Source of the DNA: Salinibacterium sp. M195
Lineage (GTDB): Bacteria; Actinomycetota; Actinomycetes; Actinomycetales; Microbacteriaceae
NCBI RefSeq assembly: GCF_019443965.1
Contig: NZ_CP040814.1
Span: 1,860,001 to 1,924,000, forward strand
Reading direction: 5' to 3'
DNA length: 64,000 nt
Below, piece after piece: positions 1-8,195 of the stretch (positions within the stretch are counted from its first letter, which is position 1; each line of letters starts with the position of its first letter). The notes under the pieces are model-generated. The model made no database searches, was not told the DNA's origin, and saw only the letters and a program-made list of their open reading frames with translations. A program made the translations under genes and the position numbers.

Positions 1-558
1 GTATCCACCCTTCATGGGAGTCTTGTTGGCGAGGTTTCCGCCTACTTCTGTGCGGCCGCTGTTCCATGCGCCTTCGCTGGAGTCGACTTCGTAGAAGCTC
101 TTGTTGGCGCTCACTTCGTAGCGCACGTCATCGAAGATGTAGAACTCTGCTTCTGATGCGAAGAATGCTGTGTCGGCGATTCCGGTCGACGTCAGATATT
201 TCTCGGCCTTCTTGGCAACCTGGCGCGGATCGCGAGGGTAGATCTCGCCGTTGCGGGGGTTGTAGATGTCGAAAATGATGATGAGTGTGCGCTCGACACG
301 GAAGGGGTCGACGTAGGCGGTGGTGACGTCGGGGATCAGTTGAAGGTCCGACTCATGAATCGACTGGAAACCGCGGATCGATGAACCGTCGAAGAGCTGG
401 CCTACGGAGAAGAAATCTTCATCGACGGTGGCTGCGGGGATGTTGAAGTGCTGCTGGATTCCTGGCAGATCGGTAAACCGGATGTCGAGAAACTTTACGT
501 CTGTGTCCTTGATGAATGCAAGAACCTCAGACGAATTGGAAAACTTCGGATGAGACAT
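1..558 (-). CDS. glnA: glutamine synthetase type I, N-terminal part
   Basis: Catalyses ATP-dependent amidation of glutamate to glutamine, the main ammonium-assimilation step in the cytosol; the family forms dodecamers. The first 186 residues are present and the gene leaves the left edge. Visible family signatures are the N-terminal beta-grasp segment (DVKFLDIRFTDLPG), the FDGSSIRGFQ loop and the start of the catalytic barrel (EAEFYIFDD). The ATG at 558 has GGGAG about 10 bases upstream. It is divergent from the RDD gene, the usual actinobacterial partner of glnA, and a double GlnR box lies in the shared promoter. The adenylylation tyrosine region is outside the window, so that control cannot be judged. 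Confidence 0.97.
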   Translation of the reverse strand, partial: MSHPKFSNSSEVLAFIKDTDVKFLDIRFTDLPGIQQHFNIPAATVDEDFFSVGQLFDGSSIRGFQSIHESDLQLIPDVTTAYVDPFRVERTLIIIFDIYNPRNGEIYPRDPRQVAKKAEKYLTSTGIADTAFFASEAEFYIFDDVRYEVSANKSFYEVDSSEGAWNSGRTEVGGNLANKTPMKGGY

Positions 559-613
559 TGAGTAGAACTCCCAGTGGTTCATTGGCGATCGGCTGTCGTT
601 ACAACCACCTTCT

Positions 614-619
614 AGGGTA
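614..619 (-). promoter_or_regulatory. glnA -10 box
   Basis: Reads TACCCT on the minus strand, matching the actinobacterial TANNNT pattern. It would start transcription near 607, leaving a leader of about 50 bases. The double GlnR box is then centred near -41, where an activator would contact RNA polymerase. Inferred from position and sequence only. Confidence 0.5.
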
Positions 620-629
620 CAGAAGAAGG

Positions 630-667
630 GTTTCGCCTGCGTCACCGGATTGTTTCCGGCATGTTAC
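630..667. promoter_or_regulatory. double GlnR box between glnA and the RDD gene
   Basis: Read on the minus strand the site is GTAAC-N6-GAAAC, six bases, then GTGAC-N6-GAAAC. This is the established actinobacterial GlnR operator (gTnAC-n6-GaAAC) present twice with the 6-bp spacing known from glnA promoters. The match is complete at every defined position. It sits about 41 bases before the predicted glnA start and about 46 bases before the predicted RDD start, so it may act on both. Confidence 0.88.
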
Positions 668-682
668 GGTGCCGGGACTGGT

Positions 683-688
683 TAGGCT
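683..688 (+). promoter_or_regulatory. -10 box of a leaderless RDD transcript
   Basis: TAGGCT followed by exactly six bases and the GTG start at 695, so transcription is expected to begin at or within a base of the start codon. No Shine-Dalgarno sequence is present. The -35 region would overlap the GlnR box. Confidence 0.6.
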
Positions 689-694
689 GGTGCA

Positions 695-1099
695 GTGCAA
701 CAGCCGCAAAACTCTCACGACCAATGGCCAGGAAAATCTATCGGGCTACCCATTGCAGGCCCGCGTTCGATTGCGAGATTTGGCCGTCGACTAGTTGCCT
801 TGACTATCGACTGGGCGTTCGCAGTTGTCGTCTCAATCGCGTTCTTCGACTATGACGCTTTCGCGACCTTGGCAGTATTTGTCACCGCACAGATCGTCTT
901 GCTACTCACAGCGAACGGCAGCTTTGGTCATTTGATCACAGGGCTGCGGGTGGTTCCTGTCGCTGGAGGATACCTCGGCGTGTGGCGTCCGATCGTTCGG
1001 ACGCTCCTTATGGCGCTCGTCATTCCCGCAGTGATTTGGGATGCGGATCAACGTGGCATGCACGACAGGCTAGCTGGCACGCTGCTGGTCCGACGCTAG
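695..1099 (+). CDS. RDD family membrane protein
   Basis: 134-residue RDD-domain membrane protein of unknown biochemical role. The conserved arginine and aspartate that name the family are seen at R31 and D39 (RRLVALTID), with a further acidic motif near the C-terminus (D117, D124 in GMHDRLAGT). Three hydrophobic segments lie at about 33-52, 55-73 and 102-115. In actinobacteria a gene of this type lies beside glnA, as here. The GTG start is chosen because a TAGGCT -10 lies six bases upstream. It ends 47 bases from the convergent DUF4191 gene; no terminator is visible between them. Confidence 0.85.
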   Translation: MQQPQNSHDQWPGKSIGLPIAGPRSIARFGRRLVALTIDWAFAVVVSIAFFDYDAFATLAVFVTAQIVLLLTANGSFGHLITGLRVVPVAGGYLGVWRPIVRTLLMALVIPAVIWDADQRGMHDRLAGTLLVRR

Positions 1100-1145
1100 A
1101 CGCGCACAATGGCAGACGTGTTCGCCAGCCACGGCGTCGCGTGGA

Positions 1146-1871
1146 TTATGCCCGCTGTGAACGCTGAGCCCGTGCCTTCATCGGATCGATCCCCTTGGGA
1201 ATGGGCAGCCCGTTCTTTTCCAGTGAGGTCAGACGGTTTGAGATTGCGAGAATCTCGGGCTTGCGCAGAACGTTCTTGAGACGACCGAGTGCGGGAGCCA
1301 GCTTGTGCAGCGCTACTGATTCAGCATCGGGTCCGACATAGATAAAGTGCACGGGAACGTTGGGCAGGAAGCGAACCATCTTTCGACGTTCATCCTCAAG
1401 CATCTTCTGTGTACGGCTTCGTGGGCCTTCGCCAATGAGAGCGATTCCGCCCTTTCCGACGGCGCGATAGACGGCATCTTGAGTCTTCGGGCTGATAGCG
1501 ACGGGCATTTCGCTTGCCGTCCATCCGCGTCGAAGTGAGCTTTTCAACACGGCACCGACGGCACCGGGCTGTCCAGCAATCTGCGAATAAGCGGCACGCT
1601 CAGCTCGGCGGCCGAGCACAATCAGGAAGGCGAGAAGCCCGGCCATGACGCCAGCAACGATGTAGAGCACGAAGCCCAAAACGTTGTCACGCGATGTGAT
1701 GAACGCAAGCGCGAGTCCGACAAGAATGGGGAGCAGGAACGCCAGTAAGAAGAACCATACGGCGAGGTTGTCGTACCGTCGTGTCATCTGGAAGACCTGG
1801 TACATCTGTTTGATGCGACCGGGTTCTTTCGGAGCTTTTGGAGCCTTCGGAGTCTTTTCGCTGCGTGCCAT
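1146..1871 (-). CDS. DUF4191 family membrane protein
   Basis: 241 residues. The Lys/Pro-rich cytosolic N-terminus (residues 1-20) is followed by two membrane segments at about 37-58 and 65-86 and a soluble C-terminal domain of about 150 residues ending in a basic tail. This layout and the gene's place near glnA match DUF4191; the function is unknown. The frame stays open upstream to 2063, but the ATG at 1871 is preferred because the protein then begins with the family-like MARSEK and a TATCCT -10 lies six bases before it. In Mycobacterium tuberculosis the equivalent gene (Rv2219) lies between lipA and glnA1. Confidence 0.85.
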   Translation of the reverse strand: MARSEKTPKAPKAPKEPGRIKQMYQVFQMTRRYDNLAVWFFLLAFLLPILVGLALAFITSRDNVLGFVLYIVAGVMAGLLAFLIVLGRRAERAAYSQIAGQPGAVGAVLKSSLRRGWTASEMPVAISPKTQDAVYRAVGKGGIALIGEGPRSRTQKMLEDERRKMVRFLPNVPVHFIYVGPDAESVALHKLAPALGRLKNVLRKPEILAISNRLTSLEKNGLPIPKGIDPMKARAQRSQRA

Positions 1872-1877
1872 GCTTCT

Positions 1878-1883
1878 AGGATA
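1878..1883 (-). promoter_or_regulatory. -10 box of a leaderless DUF4191 transcript
   Basis: TATCCT on the minus strand, six bases before the ATG at 1871. No ribosome-binding site is present, so a leaderless transcript is predicted. Confidence 0.5.
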
Positions 1884-1920
1884 CGGCCTTCTGCGGGATG
1901 CTGGATGCCCGATGTGACCG

Positions 1921-3519
1921 GTGACCGAAATCCTGGTGTCGCACGGGGGGAATGCTGACACTTCACCTCCCGAATTGACCAAGCTTCTCGTTCTCCACCG
2001 GTCAGAAAAGGATGAGTTGGTTTGTCGTAACTGCACCAAGAATCGACGAGTGACTGATAACACTGTGGCTGGCTATCGAACCGTCCGAACTCTCGCCGAG
2101 AGTGAACGGAGGCGACTACTTCTCGTTCATTCCCTGCACCCGGAACTTGCTCAAGGTTCGTCCACAGCGCGCTCCGGAATGCGATGTATCAAGCAATTCC
2201 ACGAAGGGGTCAGCGTCGCCCAGATCCTCGCTGAAGTCGTGTGCCATGCGCGGTCCAACGGCGAGCACGTCGTGAGAATCGATGACCTAGCCGCCTCGCT
2301 CGATGATGCGCCGCTCCTCATCTTGAACTGGATCGGCTCGGATACCCTGAGACGTTTACTGCGCGAAAGAGGATCGCTCCGCCCTGGCGAAGCGATTACG
2401 ATAATCGCGCCACTCATTAGCGCTCTCGGACGGGCACACCATGCTGGGGTGGCAATAGGCGATGTGAGCGTAGATTCAGTGGCGTTCGATGAAAATGGTT
2501 GTCCGTACTTCACGGAGTTCGGGTTTGCGCAGCTGCGCGCTACCAATCCGACACCAGCCACAATCCAGCTCGATGAGGCCTTCCAGGAGGATCGACGCAG
2601 ACTAGCGGCCCTCTCACTTGGCGTGCTTGATGCGGTGAACAATAATCGAGAAAAATTGCGCACTGTGCGCGAGTTTGGCGAATGGCTCGGCGACGACAGC
2701 AACACCCAGGCACACGATTGGGCTCAAGAAGTTGAGCGGCGGCTATTCAGCATCGGGCCGCCAGAGCCGCTGCGGTTTAGTTCGGAAGTGGTGGGGGCAG
2801 GCGAGAGCCCTTCGACGATTTCGCGACCAATCACCGCTGATGGGTCCCGCGGCGGGGATACAGCAGCGGGCGCAGGGGCACCATCCAGCGAAGCGCGGTC
2901 GCTACTTGCACTGCCGCCGTGGCTTGATGGCCAACTTGCGGAGACTGCGCGGGAGCTGCGTCGCAGGAGTGTGCAGTTCGTCGGCACGATCGTGACTTGG
3001 TGTCGGCCTGTGCGAGCTAGGCAGTGGGCTATTGCCGTTGGTGGATTGGTGTGCGTCGTTGCCGCCGCCTCGATCCTCGCGATTGAGGCTGCCGCGGAAG
3101 GTGATGAGACGCTGGCAGCGAGTCCGGTGTTAGCGAAGACAATCGATGACGAAGCGATCCCGACCACGGAAGAGGTCCAGCTCCCGAGACTTCCGCCGGA
3201 AGCCGAGCAGGCATTGCCGCTCTTGATCGACGCACGTAACCGTTGCCTGCGCGACCTTTCCGTCGTGTGCCTCGAGGAAGTCAGCCCAGTTGGTACACCG
3301 GCGTACGCAGACGACATCGCGCTTATTGACGCGGTGCTTGCCGGGGGAGAACTGCCGTCAGTGATGCTTTTCGATGCGGCTACCGCAGTGGAGACCCAGC
3401 GGTTAGGGGATAGCGCGGTTTTCGAGATCGGAGCCGCTGAAACAAGCAAACCGGCCTCGGTCCTTCTGGTGAAGGGCGAGGCCGGTTGGCGTATCAGGAG
3501 CTACTCGCTGCCCGATTAA
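1921..3519 (+). CDS. degenerate protein-kinase-like membrane protein
   Basis: 532 residues from the GTG at 1921. A divergent kinase-like fold covers about residues 50-280. A possible ATP-binding lysine remains (K91), but the HRD motif reads IGD (179-181), the following Asn is Ser (S186) and DFG reads EFG (199-201). The Gly-rich loop is not recognisable (RTLAESERRRLLL). A disordered Ser/Gly/Ala linker (about 285-335) leads to one membrane helix (about 368-390) and an extracytoplasmic C-terminal domain of about 140 residues. Most likely a pseudokinase or sensor scaffold. The start is uncertain: V49 (GTG at 2065) falls just before the kinase-like fold. Residues near the C-terminus are encoded by bases that also form the opposing operon's terminator hairpin. 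Confidence 0.7.
   Translation: MTEILVSHGGNADTSPPELTKLLVLHRSEKDELVCRNCTKNRRVTDNTVAGYRTVRTLAESERRRLLLVHSLHPELAQGSSTARSGMRCIKQFHEGVSVAQILAEVVCHARSNGEHVVRIDDLAASLDDAPLLILNWIGSDTLRRLLRERGSLRPGEAITIIAPLISALGRAHHAGVAIGDVSVDSVAFDENGCPYFTEFGFAQLRATNPTPATIQLDEAFQEDRRRLAALSLGVLDAVNNNREKLRTVREFGEWLGDDSNTQAHDWAQEVERRLFSIGPPEPLRFSSEVVGAGESPSTISRPITADGSRGGDTAAGAGAPSSEARSLLALPPWLDGQLAETARELRRRSVQFVGTIVTWCRPVRARQWAIAVGGLVCVVAAASILAIEAAAEGDETLAASPVLAKTIDDEAIPTTEEVQLPRLPPEAEQALPLLIDARNRCLRDLSVVCLEEVSPVGTPAYADDIALIDAVLAGGELPSVMLFDAATAVETQRLGDSAVFEIGAAETSKPASVLLVKGEAGWRIRSYSLPD
3440..3486 (-). terminator. sucB-operon terminator inside the opposing gene
   Basis: A 10-bp perfect stem (3450-3459 with 3477-3486) surrounds a 5-bp inner stem (3462-3466 with 3471-3475) and a four-base loop. 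Read on the minus strand it lies about 45 bases past the sucB stop and is followed by TTTGCTTGTTT. There is no T-run in the plus direction. It therefore looks like the intrinsic terminator of the leftward lpd-sucB transcript, although the bases encode part of the kinase-like protein. Confidence 0.75.
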
Positions 3520-3530
3520 TGCGTTGTGAG

Positions 3531-5087
3531 TTAGATGCCCAGCTTGTCGGCGAAGTCGCCGCCTTCAAGGCGGTTTTTCATGTCGACCAGGAAACGAGCA
3601 GCATCAGCACCATCGACAATGCGGTGGTCGTAGCTCAGTGCAAGGTAGACCATCGAACGAATTCCGATTGAGTCGCCGCTCGCATCGCTGATAACAACGG
3701 GCTTCTTCGTGACGATCCCGGTGCCCAAAATAGCGGACTGCGGCAGGAAGACGATCGGAGTGTCGAAGAGAGCGCCGCGCGAACCAGTATTGGTCAGCGT
3801 AAACGTTCCACCCGAGAGTTCGTCTGGAGTGAGCTTGTTGTCGCGAGTTCGTTGCGCGAGGTCGGCAATCTCTCCGGCGAGTCCCGCGAGGTCAAGAGAC
3901 GCTGCGTCGCGGATAACCGGTGTGAGAAGGCCACGCTCGGTGTCAACAGCGATGCTGATGTTCTCTTGTGCCGGATACACGATCGAGTTGTCTTCGATTG
4001 TCGCGTTGATAATCGGGTTCGACGTGAGCGCTTCGGCAGCGGCAAGGGCAAAGAAGGGCAGGAACGAAAGCTTCGTCCCCGTCTTCTCGAGGAACTTGTC
4101 CTTGACAGACGTACGGAAGTTGGCAACGGCAGTGACATCGACCTCAACCACAGACGTGAGCTGCGCAGACGACTGCATTGAGATGACGGCACGTTCAGCG
4201 ATGACCTTGCGAAGGCGCGACATCGGTACCGTTGTTCCGCGAAGCGGAGAAACCTCGCGTGCGACGGGTGCCGCAGGAGCTGCAGCTTCTGCTTCTGTAC
4301 TCGATGCCTTTTCGCTGGCATCGAGAACGTCCTGCTTGCGAATTCGACCGCCTACGCCGGTGCCAGTGATGGTGCTCAAGTCGACGCCGCGTTCGTTCGC
4401 GAGCTTGCGAACGAGCGGAGTGAGGTACCCAGCCTGCGAGTCATCCGAATCCGAATCGTCTTCGTCATGCTCGGCTGAGTTCGAAGTAGCCTCTGCAGCC
4501 GGTGCGGCTGGTGTCTCGGTGGCAGGTGCCTCTTCAACAGGTGCCTCTTCAACCGGTGTCTCGGTGGCAGGTGCCTCTTCAACAGGTGCAGCTTCAGCGG
4601 GGGCCGCAGCGTGCTGCGCTTCCGAGGGAGCGGGAGCTTCGGTCGAGGGAGCAACGGCCACCGGTGTGTCTTGTGCCGGTGCGGCAGGAGCGTCCTCTTC
4701 GGCTGGTGCTTCGGCTGGAGTTTCTGCAACGGGCTGCGCTTCAGCAGCGGGTGCCGCTTCGGGCTCGGCAGCTGGGGCGGAAGTCTCAGGCTCTGCTTCC
4801 GCAGCAGCAGGCTCGGCCTCAGCGGCGGGAGCAGCGTCTGAGCCACCAGATCCGTCGCCGATTCTTACGAGCGCAGTTCCTACTTCTACTGTCTCGTCTT
4901 CGGCAACCAAAATCTCTTCGATGACTCCGGCGACGGGAGAAGGAATCTCCGTGTCGACCTTGTCTGTCGAGACTTCGAGTAGAGGCTCGTCGACCTCTAC
5001 GCTATCGCCGACTTGCTTAAGCCAGCGGGTCACCGTGCCCTCGGTGACACTCTCACCGAGTGCCGGAAGGTTAACGGATTCGCTCAT
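3531..5087 (-). CDS. sucB: 2-oxo acid dehydrogenase E2 (dihydrolipoamide acyltransferase)
   Basis: 518 residues. Domains in order: one lipoyl domain (1-77) with the lipoylated lysine K43 in DKVDT; a very long Ala/Pro/Glu linker (about 80-215); the E3-binding domain (about 220-256, LVRKLANERGV); and the catalytic acyltransferase domain (about 283-518) with H488 and D492 in DHRIVDG. It transfers the acyl group from E1 to CoA in the cytosolic complex. Annotated as succinyltransferase in many actinobacteria, but a role in pyruvate dehydrogenase (as M. tuberculosis DlaT) is equally possible. The ATG has AAAGGAGC upstream. It follows lpd by 60 bases, so E3 and E2 are probably cotranscribed. Confidence 0.92.
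   Translation of the reverse strand: MSESVNLPALGESVTEGTVTRWLKQVGDSVEVDEPLLEVSTDKVDTEIPSPVAGVIEEILVAEDETVEVGTALVRIGDGSGGSDAAPAAEAEPAAAEAEPETSAPAAEPEAAPAAEAQPVAETPAEAPAEEDAPAAPAQDTPVAVAPSTEAPAPSEAQHAAAPAEAAPVEEAPATETPVEEAPVEEAPATETPAAPAAEATSNSAEHDEDDSDSDDSQAGYLTPLVRKLANERGVDLSTITGTGVGGRIRKQDVLDASEKASSTEAEAAAPAAPVAREVSPLRGTTVPMSRLRKVIAERAVISMQSSAQLTSVVEVDVTAVANFRTSVKDKFLEKTGTKLSFLPFFALAAAEALTSNPIINATIEDNSIVYPAQENISIAVDTERGLLTPVIRDAASLDLAGLAGEIADLAQRTRDNKLTPDELSGGTFTLTNTGSRGALFDTPIVFLPQSAILGTGIVTKKPVVISDASGDSIGIRSMVYLALSYDHRIVDGADAARFLVDMKNRLEGGDFADKLGI
4510..4589 (-). repeat. 45-bp tandem repeat in the E2 linker
   Basis: Two copies of a 45-base unit start at 4510 and 4555 and agree over at least 35 bases. 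They encode a 15-residue Ala/Pro/Glu/Thr unit within the flexible linker of sucB. Such repeats are expected to vary in copy number by slippage without breaking the frame. Confidence 0.8.
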
Positions 5088-5147
5088 CAGTACTGCTCCT
5101 TTGTGATGCTTATGATCAATAGCTTAGTTCCGTGCTTGAAGCGGAGC

Positions 5148-6521
5148 CTATACCGCGTGAAGCGGCTTGCCCGCCAATGCGAGGAAGGCCTCGCCGAGGG
5201 CCTCATTTTGGGTGGGGTGTGCGTGCAACAGCGGGGTGATGTCCTCTGGATGTGCTTCCCAGTTGACGATGAGTTGTGCTTCACCGATTAGTTCGCCGAC
5301 TCGAGCACCGATCATGTGCACGCCAATGACGGGGCCATCGACAACGCGGACGACCTTGATGGATCCGGTGGTGCCAATGATGGCGCTCTTGCCGTTTCCG
5401 CCCAGGTTGTAGTCGTATGCCTTGACATTGTCGGCGCCGTGCAGCTCAACTGCCTTTGCTTCCGTCAGCCCAATGGATGCAACTTCGGGGTCACTGTAGG
5501 TGACCTTGGGAATGTTCAGGTCGTCGATAACAATCGGGTTGAGACCGGCAATCTCCTCAACAACAAAGATTCCTTGCTGGAAGCCGCGGTGCGCAAGTTG
5601 CAGGCCGGGAACGATGTCGCCAACTGCATAGACGCCAGCAACGTTCGTCGCGAGACGCTCATTGGTCAAGACGAAGCCGCGATCCATCTCGATGCCAACT
5701 TCTTCGAATCCGAGACCTGCGGTCGAGGGTCCGCGACCAACAGCGACCAGAAGCAGCTCAGCTTCAACAACTTCGCCATTTTCGAGCGTTACGACGACTC
5801 CGTCGTCATTCTGCTCGACGCTCTTAAAGCGCACGCCGGTGTGGAAGTTGATGCCACGACGGCGGAAAGCACGCTCGAACTGCTTGCTTACCGACTCGTC
5901 TTCGTTGGGTACGAGGTTAGGGAGCCCCTCGATGATCGTCACATCGGCGCCCCAGCTCTTCCAGACGCTGGAGAACTCGACACCAATGACGCCACCGCCG
6001 AGGACGGCGACCTTCTTGGGCACGAAGTCGAGCTCAAGAGCTTGCTCAGAAGTGATTACGCGGCCGCCGATCTCAAGGCCGGGCAGGGAACGCGAATACG
6101 AACCGGTGGCGAGAATCACGTTCTTGCCGACGACAGTGTCTTCGCCAACCTGAACGGTGTTCGGCGCAACCAACTTGCCTTCACCCTCGATGACGGAAAT
6201 TCCACGCATCTTGATGAGACCTTGAAGTCCCTTGAATTTGCTTGCGACGATGTCCTGACGGTACTTCGTAACGCCGGCGATGTCGATACCCTCGAGCGTG
6301 GTCTTTACCCCGTACTTAGCGGCTTCCCGAGTGACATCGGCAACCTCTGCGGAGTGCAGAAGGGCCTTAGTCGGGATGCAACCAACGTGAAGACAGGTGC
6401 CGCCGAGTTTGTTCTTCTCGATCAGGCCAACGGTCATACCAAGTTCTGCGGCGCGCAGCGCGGCGGCGTAGCCACCGCTTCCTCCGCCAAGTACGACAAG
6501 GTCAAAATTGTGCTCAGCCAA
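5148..6521 (-). CDS. lpdA: dihydrolipoyl dehydrogenase (E3)
   Basis: 457-residue FAD-dependent disulfide oxidoreductase that reoxidises dihydrolipoyl groups of E2 with NAD+. The FAD-binding GGGSGG (12-17), the redox disulfide C43/C48 in GGTCLHVGC, the NAD-binding glycine motif (VLGGGVIGVE, about residues 173-182) and the C-terminal HPTQNE catalytic His-Glu are all present. The start is a TTG with GAGGAG eight bases upstream. It lies between pepA (97 bases) and sucB (60 bases) on the same strand. Full family length, no defect seen. Confidence 0.96.
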   Translation of the reverse strand: MAEHNFDLVVLGGGSGGYAAALRAAELGMTVGLIEKNKLGGTCLHVGCIPTKALLHSAEVADVTREAAKYGVKTTLEGIDIAGVTKYRQDIVASKFKGLQGLIKMRGISVIEGEGKLVAPNTVQVGEDTVVGKNVILATGSYSRSLPGLEIGGRVITSEQALELDFVPKKVAVLGGGVIGVEFSSVWKSWGADVTIIEGLPNLVPNEDESVSKQFERAFRRRGINFHTGVRFKSVEQNDDGVVVTLENGEVVEAELLLVAVGRGPSTAGLGFEEVGIEMDRGFVLTNERLATNVAGVYAVGDIVPGLQLAHRGFQQGIFVVEEIAGLNPIVIDDLNIPKVTYSDPEVASIGLTEAKAVELHGADNVKAYDYNLGGNGKSAIIGTTGSIKVVRVVDGPVIGVHMIGARVGELIGEAQLIVNWEAHPEDITPLLHAHPTQNEALGEAFLALAGKPLHAV

Positions 6522-6618
6522 TACAGCAGCTCCTCTGTAAGGAAAATATTCGCCGGCCCGCAGGTGCGTTCACGCTGCGACCGGATGGTGCGGAAAAATC
6601 CCACATGGAAAAACCTTA

Positions 6619-8106
6619 CTACGGACGAGAAAATTCCTCGGCCAGTTCGATGAGTGTTCTTACCCCGATTCCGGTAGCGCCCTTGCCGACGTAGCCCCAA
6701 CCGCCACCGCGGTTGTCCGACGGCCCAGCGATATCGATATGAGCCCACGGGATCGTCTCAGTACTGTCTGCCTGTTTGCCGACAAAATCTCTCAGGAAGG
6801 CTGCGGCGATGAGCATGCCCCCAGCGGTACTGCCAGCCTTGATATTGGCGATGTCGGCAACATCCGAGGCGAGGAGAGGACGCAGCTCTGGACTGATGGG
6901 CATGGGCCAGAACGGTTCACCGACTCGATCCGCCACCGCGACGACCCGGTTGACGAGATCCTTCTCGCCCAGGGTCCCCGCGTAGCGGTTTCCCAGGGCA
7001 ACGACCGCGGCTCCTGTCAGGGTAGCGATGTCAACAATTGCGTCGGGGTGCTCCTCGCTAGCGGCGACAAGCCCGTCTGCCATGACGAGGCGACCTTCAG
7101 CATCCGTATTAAGCACTTCGACCGTTTTGCCGCCACGGATGGTCAGAACGTCATTGGGGCGAATGGCCGTACCGGACGGCATGTTTTCGGCGAGGCACAG
7201 CCACGCCGTAAGGCGCACGTTCGTGCCCAATTTTGCGCACGCCTCGACCACAGCCATAACGGTGGCGGCGCCGCTCATGTCGAATTTCATTCCGATCATG
7301 CCGAGACCCGGCTTGAGCGAAAGCCCGCCGGAGTCGAAGGTGATTCCCTTGCCGACCAAGGCAAGGTGCTTGGCAGCGCCTGTGGGGGAGTAGCTGATTT
7401 TAACGAGACGAGGGCCCCTGCTAGATCCCTGACCAACGCCGAGAATGCCGCCGTAGCCGCCTTCTTCGAGTTCCTTTTCTGCCAGAACTTCTACGGTGAC
7501 GTTATCGAGCGCGGCAAGTTCGCTAGCGCGGTCCGCGAAGGTGGCGGGGTAGAGATCGAGGGGTGCCTGGTTGACGAGATCTCGCGTGACGTGAGTCGCG
7601 TTGGCAATAATCGTGGCCCGCTCAAGCAGAGAGGCGTCATCGATTGGGGTCACCACGGTGATCGTCGTGGCCAAGCTCTTCGATGCTTCCGGTTTGGTCG
7701 AGCGGTAGACGTCGTAGGAGTAAGCGCCGATTGCCGCACCTTCGAGCACTGCGAGGGTGTCGTCGGCTGCTTCGATGCCGAACGCAAGCGCAATGTGCTC
7801 TGCTCCACGCAGCTGGCGGGCGGCCGATCCGGCGGCGTACCGGAGAACCTCGGTGCTGACCGTAGCGTCGCCGATACCGATGAAGGCTACTGCGGGGGCG
7901 GCGATGCCAGAGGCGGGAATTCGATAGAGCTCGTCTTGTGCTCCCGTCGCTCCGACAATGCTGAGCGCGTCAGCGAAAGAAGCAAGCTCGGGAGAGTTGT
8001 CGATCAATTGCGGCCCGGCCGCAGTTTTCACTACCCCAATAACAAGTACATCGGATTGAGTCAGTGCGGCGGAAACGGTGGACAAATGCAACGTAGCAAC
8101 GGTCAT
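6619..8106 (-). CDS. pepA: leucyl aminopeptidase (M17)
   Basis: 495-residue cytosolic zinc/manganese aminopeptidase releasing N-terminal residues from peptides. The C-terminal catalytic half carries the M17 metal-binding signatures FDSGGLSLKPG and NTDAEGRL (near residue 335). The frame is open further upstream to 8190, but the ATG at 8106 has a TATCAT -10 hexamer six bases before it, pointing to a leaderless start; the AGGG only two bases before the ATG is too close to serve as a ribosome-binding site. Divergent from the PAC2 gene. It precedes lpd on the same strand. Confidence 0.93.
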   Translation of the reverse strand: MTVATLHLSTVSAALTQSDVLVIGVVKTAAGPQLIDNSPELASFADALSIVGATGAQDELYRIPASGIAAPAVAFIGIGDATVSTEVLRYAAGSAARQLRGAEHIALAFGIEAADDTLAVLEGAAIGAYSYDVYRSTKPEASKSLATTITVVTPIDDASLLERATIIANATHVTRDLVNQAPLDLYPATFADRASELAALDNVTVEVLAEKELEEGGYGGILGVGQGSSRGPRLVKISYSPTGAAKHLALVGKGITFDSGGLSLKPGLGMIGMKFDMSGAATVMAVVEACAKLGTNVRLTAWLCLAENMPSGTAIRPNDVLTIRGGKTVEVLNTDAEGRLVMADGLVAASEEHPDAIVDIATLTGAAVVALGNRYAGTLGEKDLVNRVVAVADRVGEPFWPMPISPELRPLLASDVADIANIKAGSTAGGMLIAAAFLRDFVGKQADSTETIPWAHIDIAGPSDNRGGGWGYVGKGATGIGVRTLIELAEEFSRP

Positions 8107-8112
8107 GCCCTC

Positions 8113-8118
8113 ATGATA
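8113..8118 (-). promoter_or_regulatory. -10 box of a leaderless pepA transcript
   Basis: TATCAT on the minus strand six bases before the ATG at 8106. It also helps decide between this start and the longer open frame. Confidence 0.45.
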
Positions 8119-8195
8119 TCCAGCATCCGCCTGCATGTTCGCTAGCAGCTTGACGTTGTAGGCCGTAATCCTCAGGATGCGGCCGCACACGCGAT

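Noticed and set aside
1872..2063. Longer start for the DUF4191 gene at 2063.
   Set aside because: The extension lacks similarity and would overlap the divergent kinase-like gene; a good leaderless -10 supports 1871.
4500..4600. Repeated bases that could suggest a CRISPR-like or intergenic repeat.
   Set aside because: They are in-frame tandem units of the E2 linker; there are only two copies and no spacers.
3709..8145. Long open frames on the plus strand opposite sucB, lpdA and pepA (up to about 470 codons).
   Set aside because: They mirror the codon structure of the strongly supported leftward genes, show no recognisable domains and are rich in low-complexity Ser/Arg/Ala. They are antisense shadows.
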